Shown here in pieces: positions 6,686 to 12,308 of a stretch of DNA of 12,308 bases. This DNA comes from Chlamydiota bacterium (GTDB taxonomy: Bacteria; Chlamydiota; Chlamydiia; Chlamydiales; Rhabdochlamydiaceae): NCBI GenBank assembly GCA_013041585.1, contig JABEVM010000195.1, positions 1 to 12,308 on the forward strand, given 5' to 3'. Under the pieces are notes generated by a model. It had not been told where the DNA came from, made no database searches, and worked only from the letters and a program-made list of their open reading frames with translations. Position 1 is the stretch's first letter. Every line of letters starts with the position of its first letter. Position numbers and translations under genes: made by a program.

Positions 6686-7549
6686 TTAATTCTTTGTTGC
6701 AACCACCTCTAAGCGTCTAATTTTGAAATGAACTTCTCCATTTGGAAAGGGAGATTCTAATTCAAGAAATCGATCGACTACTTTAGTTAAAAACGTCTTC
6801 CTTAGATCTTCTGGTAAAGGACGAAGGTAAGGAAACCACTGACCGATAAATTTTTCAAAAACTTCTCTTGATGGGAAGATATCTTTTTGAGGAACAACTT
6901 CAAATCTACTTGGAGTAAAATGATGAGCCAAAACTAAGTTTTTATATTCACTTTCCTGAGCAAAGTTCCAACCTGTAGAAAATTGCTGAAAATAAGGAGC
7001 CCACTCTGGTTGTACCATAAACTCATTCACAGCCTGCTCTAATGTGACTGGGAGGCCCATTGGCATGGTGATCGCAAGTGTTCCAGATTGTTTTAAACTC
7101 TTGTAAGCACCTGTTAGAAATGCTTCATGGTTTTGTATCCACTGCAAAGTAGTAAAAGAGAAAACAGTATCAAATTCTTCATTATAGTCTAAACTTTGCG
7201 CATCTTTCAGAAAGAAGCTTAGGTTTTGATAACGATTGCTTGAAAATGCACCTTTTGCAAAGTCAATCATCGAAGAAGAAATGTCAACACCGGTAATAGA
7301 TCCCGCTGGAATTTGAGAGGCAATCTCTGCTGTGATTTTTCCATCGCCGCAGCCCACATCCAAAATTTTCTGAGAAGGTTTAATGGAGACATATTTCATC
7401 AGGTCTGCTGCTGCATCTTTTTGAGAGGAAGAGTTTTGGTAGTACTCCTCTGCCCTCCAATAATCTTGTCCTGCAATTAGACTTGGTAAAGCAGTGACTT
7501 GTAAACTTGCAATCAGCAAAAAAAAGCAAAAAAGACTCGTTTTCTTCAT
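6686..7549 (-). CDS. Class I SAM-dependent methyltransferase with N-terminal signal peptide (Tam-like)
   Basis: This 287-aa protein resembles trans-aconitate methyltransferase-like class I enzymes. Motif I LDVGCGDG (63-70) binds S-adenosylmethionine, the GVDIS acid (D89) would contact the ribose, and FDTVFSFTTLQWI supplies the later Rossmann strand. The catalytic domain begins at YWRAEEYYQNSSSQ (30-43), the usual start of this family. It is preceded by MKKTSLFCFFLLIASLQVTA, a textbook signal peptide with VTA as a probable cleavage site. The first internal Met (residue 51) lies inside the domain, so the leader is not a start-site artefact. I choose ATG 7549 over the in-frame GTG at 7555 because AAGGAG (7560-7555) overlaps that GTG and sits 5 nt before the ATG. 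The substrate is unknown. A SAM enzyme that leaves the cytosol is unusual. Confidence 0.86.
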   Translation of the reverse strand: MKKTSLFCFFLLIASLQVTALPSLIAGQDYWRAEEYYQNSSSQKDAAADLMKYVSIKPSQKILDVGCGDGKITAEIASQIPAGSITGVDISSSMIDFAKGAFSSNRYQNLSFFLKDAQSLDYNEEFDTVFSFTTLQWIQNHEAFLTGAYKSLKQSGTLAITMPMGLPVTLEQAVNEFMVQPEWAPYFQQFSTGWNFAQESEYKNLVLAHHFTPSRFEVVPQKDIFPSREVFEKFIGQWFPYLRPLPEDLRKTFLTKVVDRFLELESPFPNGEVHFKIRRLEVVATKN

Positions 7550-7554
7550 ACCCA

Positions 7555-7560
7555 CTCCTT
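7555..7560 (-). promoter_or_regulatory. Shine-Dalgarno AAGGAG deciding the methyltransferase start
   Basis: AAGGAG lies 5 nt before ATG 7549 and overlaps the alternative GTG at 7555, which rules the GTG out as a start. The arrangement AAGGAG-TGNNT-ATG is nearly the same as that of the DUF3185 gene upstream. Confidence 0.8.
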
Positions 7561-7638
7561 AGTTGTATAAAAAGGATAAAAAGTAATAGCCTTTGATAAA
7601 ATTTACAAGGATTTATCTGTCGATATTTTGAAATTACA

Positions 7639-7662
7639 GCTCTTTTCTCTCTAGAAAAGAGC
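7639..7662 (-). terminator. Hairpin downstream of the DUF3185 gene, probable terminator
   Basis: There is a perfect 10-bp stem (7639-7648 with 7653-7662) and a 4-nt loop, starting 14 nt past the DUF3185 stop codon. On the minus strand the tract after the stem is T-rich but interrupted (TGTAATTT). It could therefore be a weak intrinsic terminator or a transcript-stabilising hairpin between this gene and the methyltransferase. Confidence 0.5.
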
Positions 7663-7676
7663 CATAGAAAATGTAA

Positions 7677-7889
7677 TTAAAACGGCCACTTTCTAACCCA
7701 TGCCATGCCAGCTCCAATCACGATGAGTACAGACCCTCCAATGATATACCACATGGTTGTATGGCTATAGGTACCTGTTATTTCTCCAATAATTTTTTCA
7801 TCCATTTTTTGCGTTGCAGAAAGGCCAAAAACCACTAAAAGAACGCCTGCAACAAGAAGAGCTACGCCCACTATACGTTGTAAACTCAT
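7677..7889 (-). CDS. DUF3185 family small two-helix membrane protein
   Basis: This 70-aa inner-membrane protein starts MSLQRIVGVALLVAG. The first transmembrane helix is at about 5-24, a short polar loop contains SATQKMDEKI and ends with the conserved-looking TTMWYIIGG, and the second helix is at about 47-65. A basic WVRKWPF tail would lie on the cytoplasmic side. The pattern (MSLQRI at the start, two helices, T.MWYI.GG) matches DUF3185 (PF11381), whose function is unknown. ATG 7889 is chosen over the in-frame GTG 7895 because AAGGAG (7900-7895) lies 5 nt upstream and overlaps the GTG. A hairpin follows the stop, so it is probably transcribed alone. Confidence 0.83.
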   Translation of the reverse strand: MSLQRIVGVALLVAGVLLVVFGLSATQKMDEKIIGEITGTYSHTTMWYIIGGSVLIVIGAGMAWVRKWPF

Positions 7890-7894
7890 ATACA

Positions 7895-7900
7895 CTCCTT
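7895..7900 (-). promoter_or_regulatory. Shine-Dalgarno AAGGAG deciding the DUF3185 start
   Basis: AAGGAG is 5 nt before ATG 7889 and overlaps the in-frame GTG 7895, so translation starts at the ATG. Confidence 0.8.
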
Positions 7901-7916
7901 ATCTTTGTTTAAAAAA

Positions 7917-7945
7917 ATGATTCTCTATTAGTTTAGCTATGTCAT
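7917..7945 (-). promoter_or_regulatory. Possible promoter of the DUF3185 gene
   Basis: On the minus strand ATGACA (7945-7940, 5/6) and AATCAT (7922-7917, 4/6) are separated by 17 nt. They lie about 28 nt before the start codon. It is moderately convincing in AT-rich DNA. Confidence 0.4.
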
Positions 7946-8016
7946 TTCCAAGTATTTTATTAAATAAATTCTTTGCAGAGATTTTTCTTCTATTCTGCAA
8001 TAGCTAAGGGGTTCAA

Positions 8017-8058
8017 GTGAAAAAACGCTTAAAAATCTTTGAAAAACGCTTCACATAG
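8017..8058 (+). CDS. Possible 13-codon leader peptide upstream of prfC
   Basis: AAGGGG (8006-8011) is 5 nt before GTG 8017, which opens the short frame MKKRLKIFEKRFT and ends at TAG 8056. The peptide is very basic (Lys/Arg at 7 of 13 positions). The DNA contains a near-direct repeat, TGAAAAAACGCTT (8018-8030) and TGAAAAACGCTT (8040-8051). It ends 53 nt before the prfC start. A translated leader is possible. The candidate prfC promoter lies over its end, so it would be transcribed only from a promoter further upstream. Confidence 0.2.
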   Translation: MKKRLKIFEKRFT

Positions 8059-8078
8059 ATCCAACTTATAGGTATCCT
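8050..8078 (+). promoter_or_regulatory. Probable sigma70 promoter of prfC
   Basis: TTCACA (8050-8055, 5/6) is followed after 17 nt by TATCCT (8073-8078, 4/6). A start near 8085 would give a leader of about 27 nt before ATG 8112. Confidence 0.5.
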
Positions 8079-8111
8079 TGTTCTATTCAAGTTAACTTAC
8101 TAAAAAATATT

Positions 8112-9710
8112 ATGGATAAAGAACCCTCTATTGAAGAAGCCGTCGCAAAAAGACGCACCTTTGCTATTATCAGCCACCCTGATGCTGGAAAAACAACCCT
8201 TACAGAAAAACTCCTCTTGTACTCCGGCATGATCCAAACAGCTGGGATGGTAAAGGGAAGAAAGGGACGTAAAGCCGCAACCTCAGACTGGATGGCTATG
8301 GAACAAGAAAGAGGGATCTCCATCACTTCTTCTGCAATGCAATTTACTTACAAAGACATAATCATCAATGTCCTAGATACGCCAGGTCACGAAGACTTTT
8401 CAGAAGACACCTATCGAACTCTCACTGCAGCTGATTGTGCTATCATGGTGATTGACGCTTCTAAAGGTGTGGAAAAACAAACTCGGAAACTATTTGAAGT
8501 ATGTAGATTCAGGAAAATCCCCGTGCTCACCTTTATTAACAAAATGGATATGCCAGGAAGAGAACCTCTTGAGTTGATGAACGAAGTCGAAAACGTTTTG
8601 CAAATTCATTCTTATGCTATGAACTGGCCCATTGGTTCAGGTAGAGATTTTCAAGGAGTCGTCGATAGAGAAAAGAATGAATGCATATTCTTTACGAAAA
8701 CATCACACGGCGGCTCTCAAAAAGCGGACATAACAAGACATCCTCTTATAAGCGCTGAATCTAAAGCCCGGATTCCAGAACACATTTATACGCAATTGCA
8801 AGATGAGCTAGATTTACTTGAACTTGCTGGCAATACCTTCTCTAGAGAGGATTTTTTAGCAGGGAAAGTAACTCCCGTATTCTTCGCTTCTGCACTAACT
8901 AACTTCGGGGTAGAGCCTTTTTTTGACGCTTTTATTACCTTAGCTCCCTGTCCTCATTCAAGGCCTGCCAATCGTCTTGATGGAACAGAAATTGAAGTGG
9001 ATCCCGTAAAAACACCTTTCAGCGGATATGTTTTCAAATTACAAGCGAATATGGACCGTCGCCATAGAGACAGCATGGCTTTCATACGAATTTGTTCCGG
9101 TCGTTTTGAAAGAGACCTCATCGTAAAGAATCATAGGCTCGGTAAAGATATTCGTCTCTCTCGCCCCCATGGAATGGTGGCTGGAGAGAGAATGACGCTT
9201 GATTTTGCCTATCCTGGAGATGTGATTGGAGTGATTAACCCGTCGCTATTTGCAATTGGAGATACGATTTCGGTTACCGGAGGTTTTAATTTTAAACCCC
9301 TTCCCCAATTCCAACCTGAAATTTTCGCAAGGCTCTATCCCAAAGATGTAGGAAAAAGAAAATCTTTCGATAAAGGGATTTTACAATTAAGTGACGAAGG
9401 CGCTATTCAAATACTTAGATCCTACGAGCGTGAGGGAGACCTTATTTTTGCAGCGGTAGGCCAATTGCAATTTGAAGTTATGCAATACCGCCTACGAGAT
9501 GAATATGGCGCTGATACAGAACTGTCCCCCCTCTCCTATCAATGTAGCGCTTGGATCATTGGAGATATAAAGACATATGTCAAATCAACCACTTCTCTTA
9601 TCGTGCAAGATAGGCAAGGACGTCCTATGGCGCTGTTTAACAACCAAGGTGATAAACAATATAGCATCAGACAAAATCCTAAACACGAACTGGTCGATGT
9701 TCTGGTCTAA
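8112..9710 (+). CDS. prfC: Peptide chain release factor 3 (RF3)
   Basis: This is the GTPase that removes RF1/RF2 from the ribosome after peptide release. The 532-aa length matches the family (about 529 in E. coli). The G domain shows G1 SHPDAGKT (21-28), a switch I segment ending ERGISITSS (66-74), G3 DTPGHED (89-95) and G4 NKMD (143-146). KGRKGRKAATSDWMAMEQERG (48-68) is characteristic of RF3 rather than EF-G. The RF3-specific C-terminal domains follow, with FAAVGQLQFEVMQYRL near residue 450. The ATG at 8112 gives the expected N-terminus. No Shine-Dalgarno is visible before it (TAAAAAATATT), in contrast to the AAGGAG sites of the divergent genes. The ribonuclease gene starts 9 nt after the stop, so the two are probably cotranscribed. 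Confidence 0.97.
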   Translation: MDKEPSIEEAVAKRRTFAIISHPDAGKTTLTEKLLLYSGMIQTAGMVKGRKGRKAATSDWMAMEQERGISITSSAMQFTYKDIIINVLDTPGHEDFSEDTYRTLTAADCAIMVIDASKGVEKQTRKLFEVCRFRKIPVLTFINKMDMPGREPLELMNEVENVLQIHSYAMNWPIGSGRDFQGVVDREKNECIFFTKTSHGGSQKADITRHPLISAESKARIPEHIYTQLQDELDLLELAGNTFSREDFLAGKVTPVFFASALTNFGVEPFFDAFITLAPCPHSRPANRLDGTEIEVDPVKTPFSGYVFKLQANMDRRHRDSMAFIRICSGRFERDLIVKNHRLGKDIRLSRPHGMVAGERMTLDFAYPGDVIGVINPSLFAIGDTISVTGGFNFKPLPQFQPEIFARLYPKDVGKRKSFDKGILQLSDEGAIQILRSYEREGDLIFAAVGQLQFEVMQYRLRDEYGADTELSPLSYQCSAWIIGDIKTYVKSTTSLIVQDRQGRPMALFNNQGDKQYSIRQNPKHELVDVLV

Positions 9711-9719
9711 AGTGTAAAT

Positions 9720-11216
9720 ATGAGAAAAATTCGTCATAGAAAAAGAATTCCTCCGAAAGAAATGGAAACGTACAATTTAGAAGTTTTGGCTAAACAAATT
9801 ATGCACGCCTTCGGGCTTCAGCCCGAATTTCCAAAAGCCGTATACGAGCAGCTTCTTTTGACTACAGAACCTGCGCATGCACCTAAAGAATATGAAGACT
9901 TACGCTCTTTACTTTGGTGTTCCATCGACAATGATGACTCGCGAGATTTAGATCAGCTTACCTTTGCTCAAAAAAACGAGAATGGTGATTATACCCTCTT
10001 TGTTGCCATTGCTGACGTAGATGCTCTAGTCACTAAAGGATCTGCTATCGACCATCACGCCCAAATCAATACAACAAGTGTGTATACTCCAGCTAAAACA
10101 TTTTCTATGCTTCCTGAAAAGCTCTCTACTGATCTCACTTCTTTAAATGAAGCCCAAGACCGTGTAGCCCTTGTTGTAAAAATGACAATGAATCCAAATG
10201 GGGAAATCACAGATGGCTCTATCTTCCAAGCCCTCGTCCAAAACCATGCTAAGCTTACGTATAATGGGGTAGGCGACTGGTTAGAAGGACAAGCCCCAAT
10301 CCCTGAAAAGATCGTCCAAGTACCCGGTTTAGAAGAGGCATTGCAGTGTCAACATGAAGCTGCGCAAATGTTAAAACAAAGGCGCCATTCTTTAGGCGCA
10401 TTGACTCTAGAGTCTCCGGAAGCGGAAGCTAAAATCATAGAAAATACGGAAGTTATTTTAGAACTTCCCCAGCACAACTTCGCAAGTCAATTGATAGAAC
10501 ATTTTATGATCGCCGCAAACGGCGTAATGGCAAATACGCTAAAACTAGCCAAAATACCAAGCTTGCGTAGAGTAGTCCGAGTTCCTAAGAGATGGGACCG
10601 CATAGTAGAGATTGCGTCCTCTCTTAAAGAAACTCTGCCTGAGGAGCCCAATTCTAAAGCTTTGGAAAATTTTTTAGTAAAAAGAAAAAAAGCAGATCCT
10701 GAATCCTTTCCCGATCTATCGCTTACAGTGATCAAATTACTCGGCAGGGGGGAATATATTGTTGAAAACCCTGGGGATACCCCGATAGGACATTTTGGAC
10801 TTGCCCTCCCACAATACGCGCATACTACAGCGCCAAATAGACGATTTCCCGATCTGATTGCGCAGCGCCAGTATAAGGCGTGCCTGAAAGGAAGCCCTAG
10901 TCCGTATTCTTTGCAAGAACTGCAAATGCTAGCAGATCACTGCACGAAGCAAGAAGACGCATCTATAAAAGTGGAAAGACATATGAACAAGTCCGCAGCA
11001 GCTCTTCTTCTTTCCTCTCATATTGGGACCGAATATCATGGGATTGTTACAGGAGCTGGATCTAAAGGCACTTGGGTTCGTGTATTTGATCCACCAGTAG
11101 AGGGTAAAATCATTCAGGGATTTGAAAAGTTAGATGTGGGAGATAGGGTTTTCGTCATGCTCGAAAGCGTTGATGTGCCGAGAGGCTATATCAATTTCGT
11201 CAGAGCGAAGAAATAA
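9720..11216 (+). CDS. RNase II/R family 3'-5' exoribonuclease (RNB domain)
   Basis: This 498-aa protein degrades RNA processively from the 3' end. After a short helical N-terminal region (about 1-60) the RNB domain begins. Its acidic site is SIDNDDSRDLDQ (68-79): D70, D76 and D78 match three of the four metal-binding aspartates of E. coli RNase II, while the fourth is Q79. The other family signature is present as YAHTTAPNRRFPDLIAQRQ (366-384). A C-terminal S1/OB-like domain (about 437-496) ends GYINFVR. There are no separate cold-shock domains, so it is much shorter than RNase R (about 800 aa). It follows prfC by 9 nt, without a visible Shine-Dalgarno, so coupled translation is likely. Its stop is 1 nt from the stop of the convergent carbonic anhydrase gene. 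Whether it is the RNase II equivalent or a separate short-RNB subfamily cannot be settled by eye. Confidence 0.92.
   Translation: MRKIRHRKRIPPKEMETYNLEVLAKQIMHAFGLQPEFPKAVYEQLLLTTEPAHAPKEYEDLRSLLWCSIDNDDSRDLDQLTFAQKNENGDYTLFVAIADVDALVTKGSAIDHHAQINTTSVYTPAKTFSMLPEKLSTDLTSLNEAQDRVALVVKMTMNPNGEITDGSIFQALVQNHAKLTYNGVGDWLEGQAPIPEKIVQVPGLEEALQCQHEAAQMLKQRRHSLGALTLESPEAEAKIIENTEVILELPQHNFASQLIEHFMIAANGVMANTLKLAKIPSLRRVVRVPKRWDRIVEIASSLKETLPEEPNSKALENFLVKRKKADPESFPDLSLTVIKLLGRGEYIVENPGDTPIGHFGLALPQYAHTTAPNRRFPDLIAQRQYKACLKGSPSPYSLQELQMLADHCTKQEDASIKVERHMNKSAAALLLSSHIGTEYHGIVTGAGSKGTWVRVFDPPVEGKIIQGFEKLDVGDRVFVMLESVDVPRGYINFVRAKK
9810..9827 (+). repeat. GC-rich inverted repeat inside the 5' part of the ribonuclease gene
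   Basis: TTCGGGCT and AGCCCGAA (9810-9817, 9820-9827) are perfect reverse complements, so the RNA can form a 7-bp stem with a TTCA loop, followed by TTTCC. It lies 90 nt inside the coding sequence. Confidence 0.6.
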
Positions 11217-11217
11217 C

Positions 11218-11892
11218 TTATACCCGAGATGGCGCTTCTTCTAATCTCTTTATAACTAGCCTTGCTTCTTCTTCGTCAATCAAAACAAATTGGTTCAGTT
11301 CTGGCTCATAGCAATACACATCCGCGTGGGCAATATCAAACCACCAACCATGAACACGAAGTTCCTTTTTGTCTATCCGTTCGCGAATAAATGGATAACT
11401 TTTGATATGCTCCATCTGCTGCAAAACATTGGCTTGGGAGATCTGGTTATGTTCTGAAAGGGAAGGATTGATAACAATCCCACTTCTTACTTTATTTAGC
11501 GATTCTTCTCCATGTTTTAACCAAGCGCCTAAATGTGGACAACACTCGGAATCAAAACCATTACAAAGAGCCTGCATAGCGCCGCATTCAGAATGACCAC
11601 AAACGATAATGTCAGAGATATTAAGAGAAAATATGGAGAATTCAATCACTGCAGAGGCGCTGTTATCCTGAGAAGTGGCGGAGTAAGGAGGGACTAGATT
11701 GCCTATATTACGCAAAACGAATACATCTCCTGGATTTGTAGAAGCAAATAGATTAGGAACCACGCGGCTGTCGGAGCATGCAATAAAAAGAGAATCGGGT
11801 TTTTGCCCAAGAGCTAGTTTTGCAAAAAGATTTCTGCTCTCTTCTGTAAGACTTTTTCTAAAGTCGGCTATACCTTGAATCAATTTTTTCAT
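11218..11892 (-). CDS. Beta-class carbonic anhydrase
   Basis: This 224-aa zinc enzyme interconverts CO2 and bicarbonate. All catalytic residues are visible: zinc ligands C39 (in ACSDSRV), H100 and C103 (in CGHSECGA), and the Asp41/Arg43 dyad of the CSDSR motif. RNIGNLVPPY (61-70) and the helix after DNSASAVIEF (76-85) are also typical. The length agrees with the family, and no signal peptide is present, so it should be cytosolic. It could supply bicarbonate for carboxylases or buffer pH. ATG 11892 has only a weak GAGA-like ribosome binding site 6 nt upstream. The gene lies 57 nt after the patatin-like gene on the same strand, and its stop is 1 nt from the convergent ribonuclease stop. Confidence 0.95.
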   Translation of the reverse strand: MKKLIQGIADFRKSLTEESRNLFAKLALGQKPDSLFIACSDSRVVPNLFASTNPGDVFVLRNIGNLVPPYSATSQDNSASAVIEFSIFSLNISDIIVCGHSECGAMQALCNGFDSECCPHLGAWLKHGEESLNKVRSGIVINPSLSEHNQISQANVLQQMEHIKSYPFIRERIDKKELRVHGWWFDIAHADVYCYEPELNQFVLIDEEEARLVIKRLEEAPSRV

Positions 11893-11949
11893 ATTGTCTC
11901 TACATTTTCCTTACGTTTTATATTATTACGCCTTACTCTTGCTACCCTC

Positions 11950-12308
11950 TTAAGGTGCGCTTACTTCTACTGCTACTTCTCCCTCTTCAATATAATCAGG
12001 AATAGGAAATGGAATTATTTTTTCATTGTTAGGCAGTTCTGAAAAAACAGGTACCTGTATCTGCTTACTCGCTAAAAAGTTTTTAATTTGTGGTAACATG
12101 GCTGTGACTTTTTCACGGCCTTGTGCGTATATTTCCTCATTCATGTGGTCGCTAAATAGCCCTACATCTTGAAATTCCATTTTTATAACTACATCTGCAT
12201 CAGCAAGAGATTTCTCAACGAGCTTCTGACAAGTAATTTCCATTCCGCGCTTAGCAACACCAAAAAGATGATGGGGCTTTGGTGTCGGTAGTTTTTCGCT
12301 AACATCAA
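11950..12308 (-). CDS. Patatin-like phospholipase (RssA/NTE type), C-terminal part cut by right window edge
   Basis: The frame stays open to the right edge, so ATG 12243 is an internal Met and the gene begins outside the window. The 118 visible residues start DVSEKLPTPKP, matching the strand after 'vIAVDVS' in bacterial patatin-like proteins. They continue through a helix (GMEITCQKLVEKSLADADVVIKMEF) to DVGLFSDHMNEEIYAQGREK. These correspond to the 'ADVVI.P....i...df....e.I..G' ending of the RssA/NTE-like patatin family. The catalytic GxSxG serine and the DGG aspartate should lie upstream, outside the window. The acidic Pro-rich tail (last 25 residues) looks specific to this lineage. Such proteins are serine acyl hydrolases acting on lipids; the substrate and location cannot be inferred here. 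Confidence 0.72.
   Translation of the reverse strand, partial: DVSEKLPTPKPHHLFGVAKRGMEITCQKLVEKSLADADVVIKMEFQDVGLFSDHMNEEIYAQGREKVTAMLPQIKNFLASKQIQVPVFSELPNNEKIIPFPIPDYIEEGEVAVEVSAP

Larger units (their letters stand above)
7901..8111. other. Divergent intergenic region between the DUF3185 gene and prfC
   Basis: This 211-bp AT-rich region holds a candidate promoter for each flanking gene (7917-7945 minus, 8050-8078 plus) and the possible leader peptide frame at 8017-8058. It also has a 7-bp inverted repeat TTGCAGA/TCTGCAA (7973-7979, 7994-8000) with a 14-nt loop. No RNA gene was recognised. Confidence 0.5.

Noticed and set aside
7973..8000. Inverted repeat TTGCAGA/TCTGCAA as a terminator or riboswitch
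   Set aside because: The stem is only 7 bp with a 14-nt loop, has no T run, and no gene ends nearby; at most a weak operator-like site.
11893..11949. Promoter for the carbonic anhydrase gene (TATAAA on the minus strand)
   Set aside because: There is a TATAAA-like -10 but no acceptable -35 at 16-18 nt; in such AT-rich sequence this is not enough to call.
12241..12243. ATG as the start of a 97-aa hypothetical protein
   Set aside because: The frame continues upstream to the right edge and those residues (DVSEKLPTPKP...) extend the patatin-like match, so this Met is internal.

Overview
The window is AT-rich, gene-dense bacterial DNA holding nine recognisable protein genes, one small unrecognised gene and one gene remnant. 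Two of the protein genes run off the ends of the window. The mixture suggests an intracellular or host-associated bacterium, most likely an environmental chlamydia (Parachlamydiales type), with a Legionella-like gammaproteobacterium as the alternative. The pointers are an exported DUF2608 HAD-like protein (a family I associate with chlamydiae and Legionella), several short chlamydia-like orphan or leader-bearing proteins, and housekeeping genes of mixed affinity. The taxonomic call is an inference and was not tested by any search.

Left part (1-3985): the C-terminal part of an FAD-linked oxidase is followed by a quinone-oxidoreductase-like MDR gene, both on the plus strand. A minus-strand ATP-dependent DNA ligase/polymerase (LigD) follows. 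Just beyond ligD is a second, slightly diverged copy of the last 11 codons plus stop of the oxidoreductase gene. ligD therefore sits between two copies of that gene's 3' end. This looks like either a cassette inserted at a gene's 3' end or the remnant of a decayed paralogue. The 222 bp between ligD and the next gene also holds two AT-rich palindromes and a strong but orphan ribosome binding site.

Middle (3982-7900, all minus strand): an apparent three-gene operon has a near-consensus sigma70 promoter. It encodes a 114-aa protein of unknown function, an exported DUF2608 HAD-like protein, and a thioredoxin reductase-thioredoxin fusion with a hydrophobic leader. Upstream of it lie a SAM-dependent methyltransferase with a signal peptide and a two-helix DUF3185 membrane protein. 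Three neighbouring genes thus carry apparent export signals, two of them on enzymes that need cytosolic cofactors. This is the most unusual theme of the window.

Right part (7901-12308): a divergent intergenic region precedes the plus-strand pair prfC (release factor 3) and an RNase II/R-type exoribonuclease, a translation and RNA-turnover pair. The ribonuclease gene converges, with a 1-nt gap, on a minus-strand beta-carbonic anhydrase. That gene lies downstream of the C-terminal end of a patatin-like phospholipase gene that runs off the right edge. No tRNA, rRNA, CRISPR array, transposase or integrase was seen.
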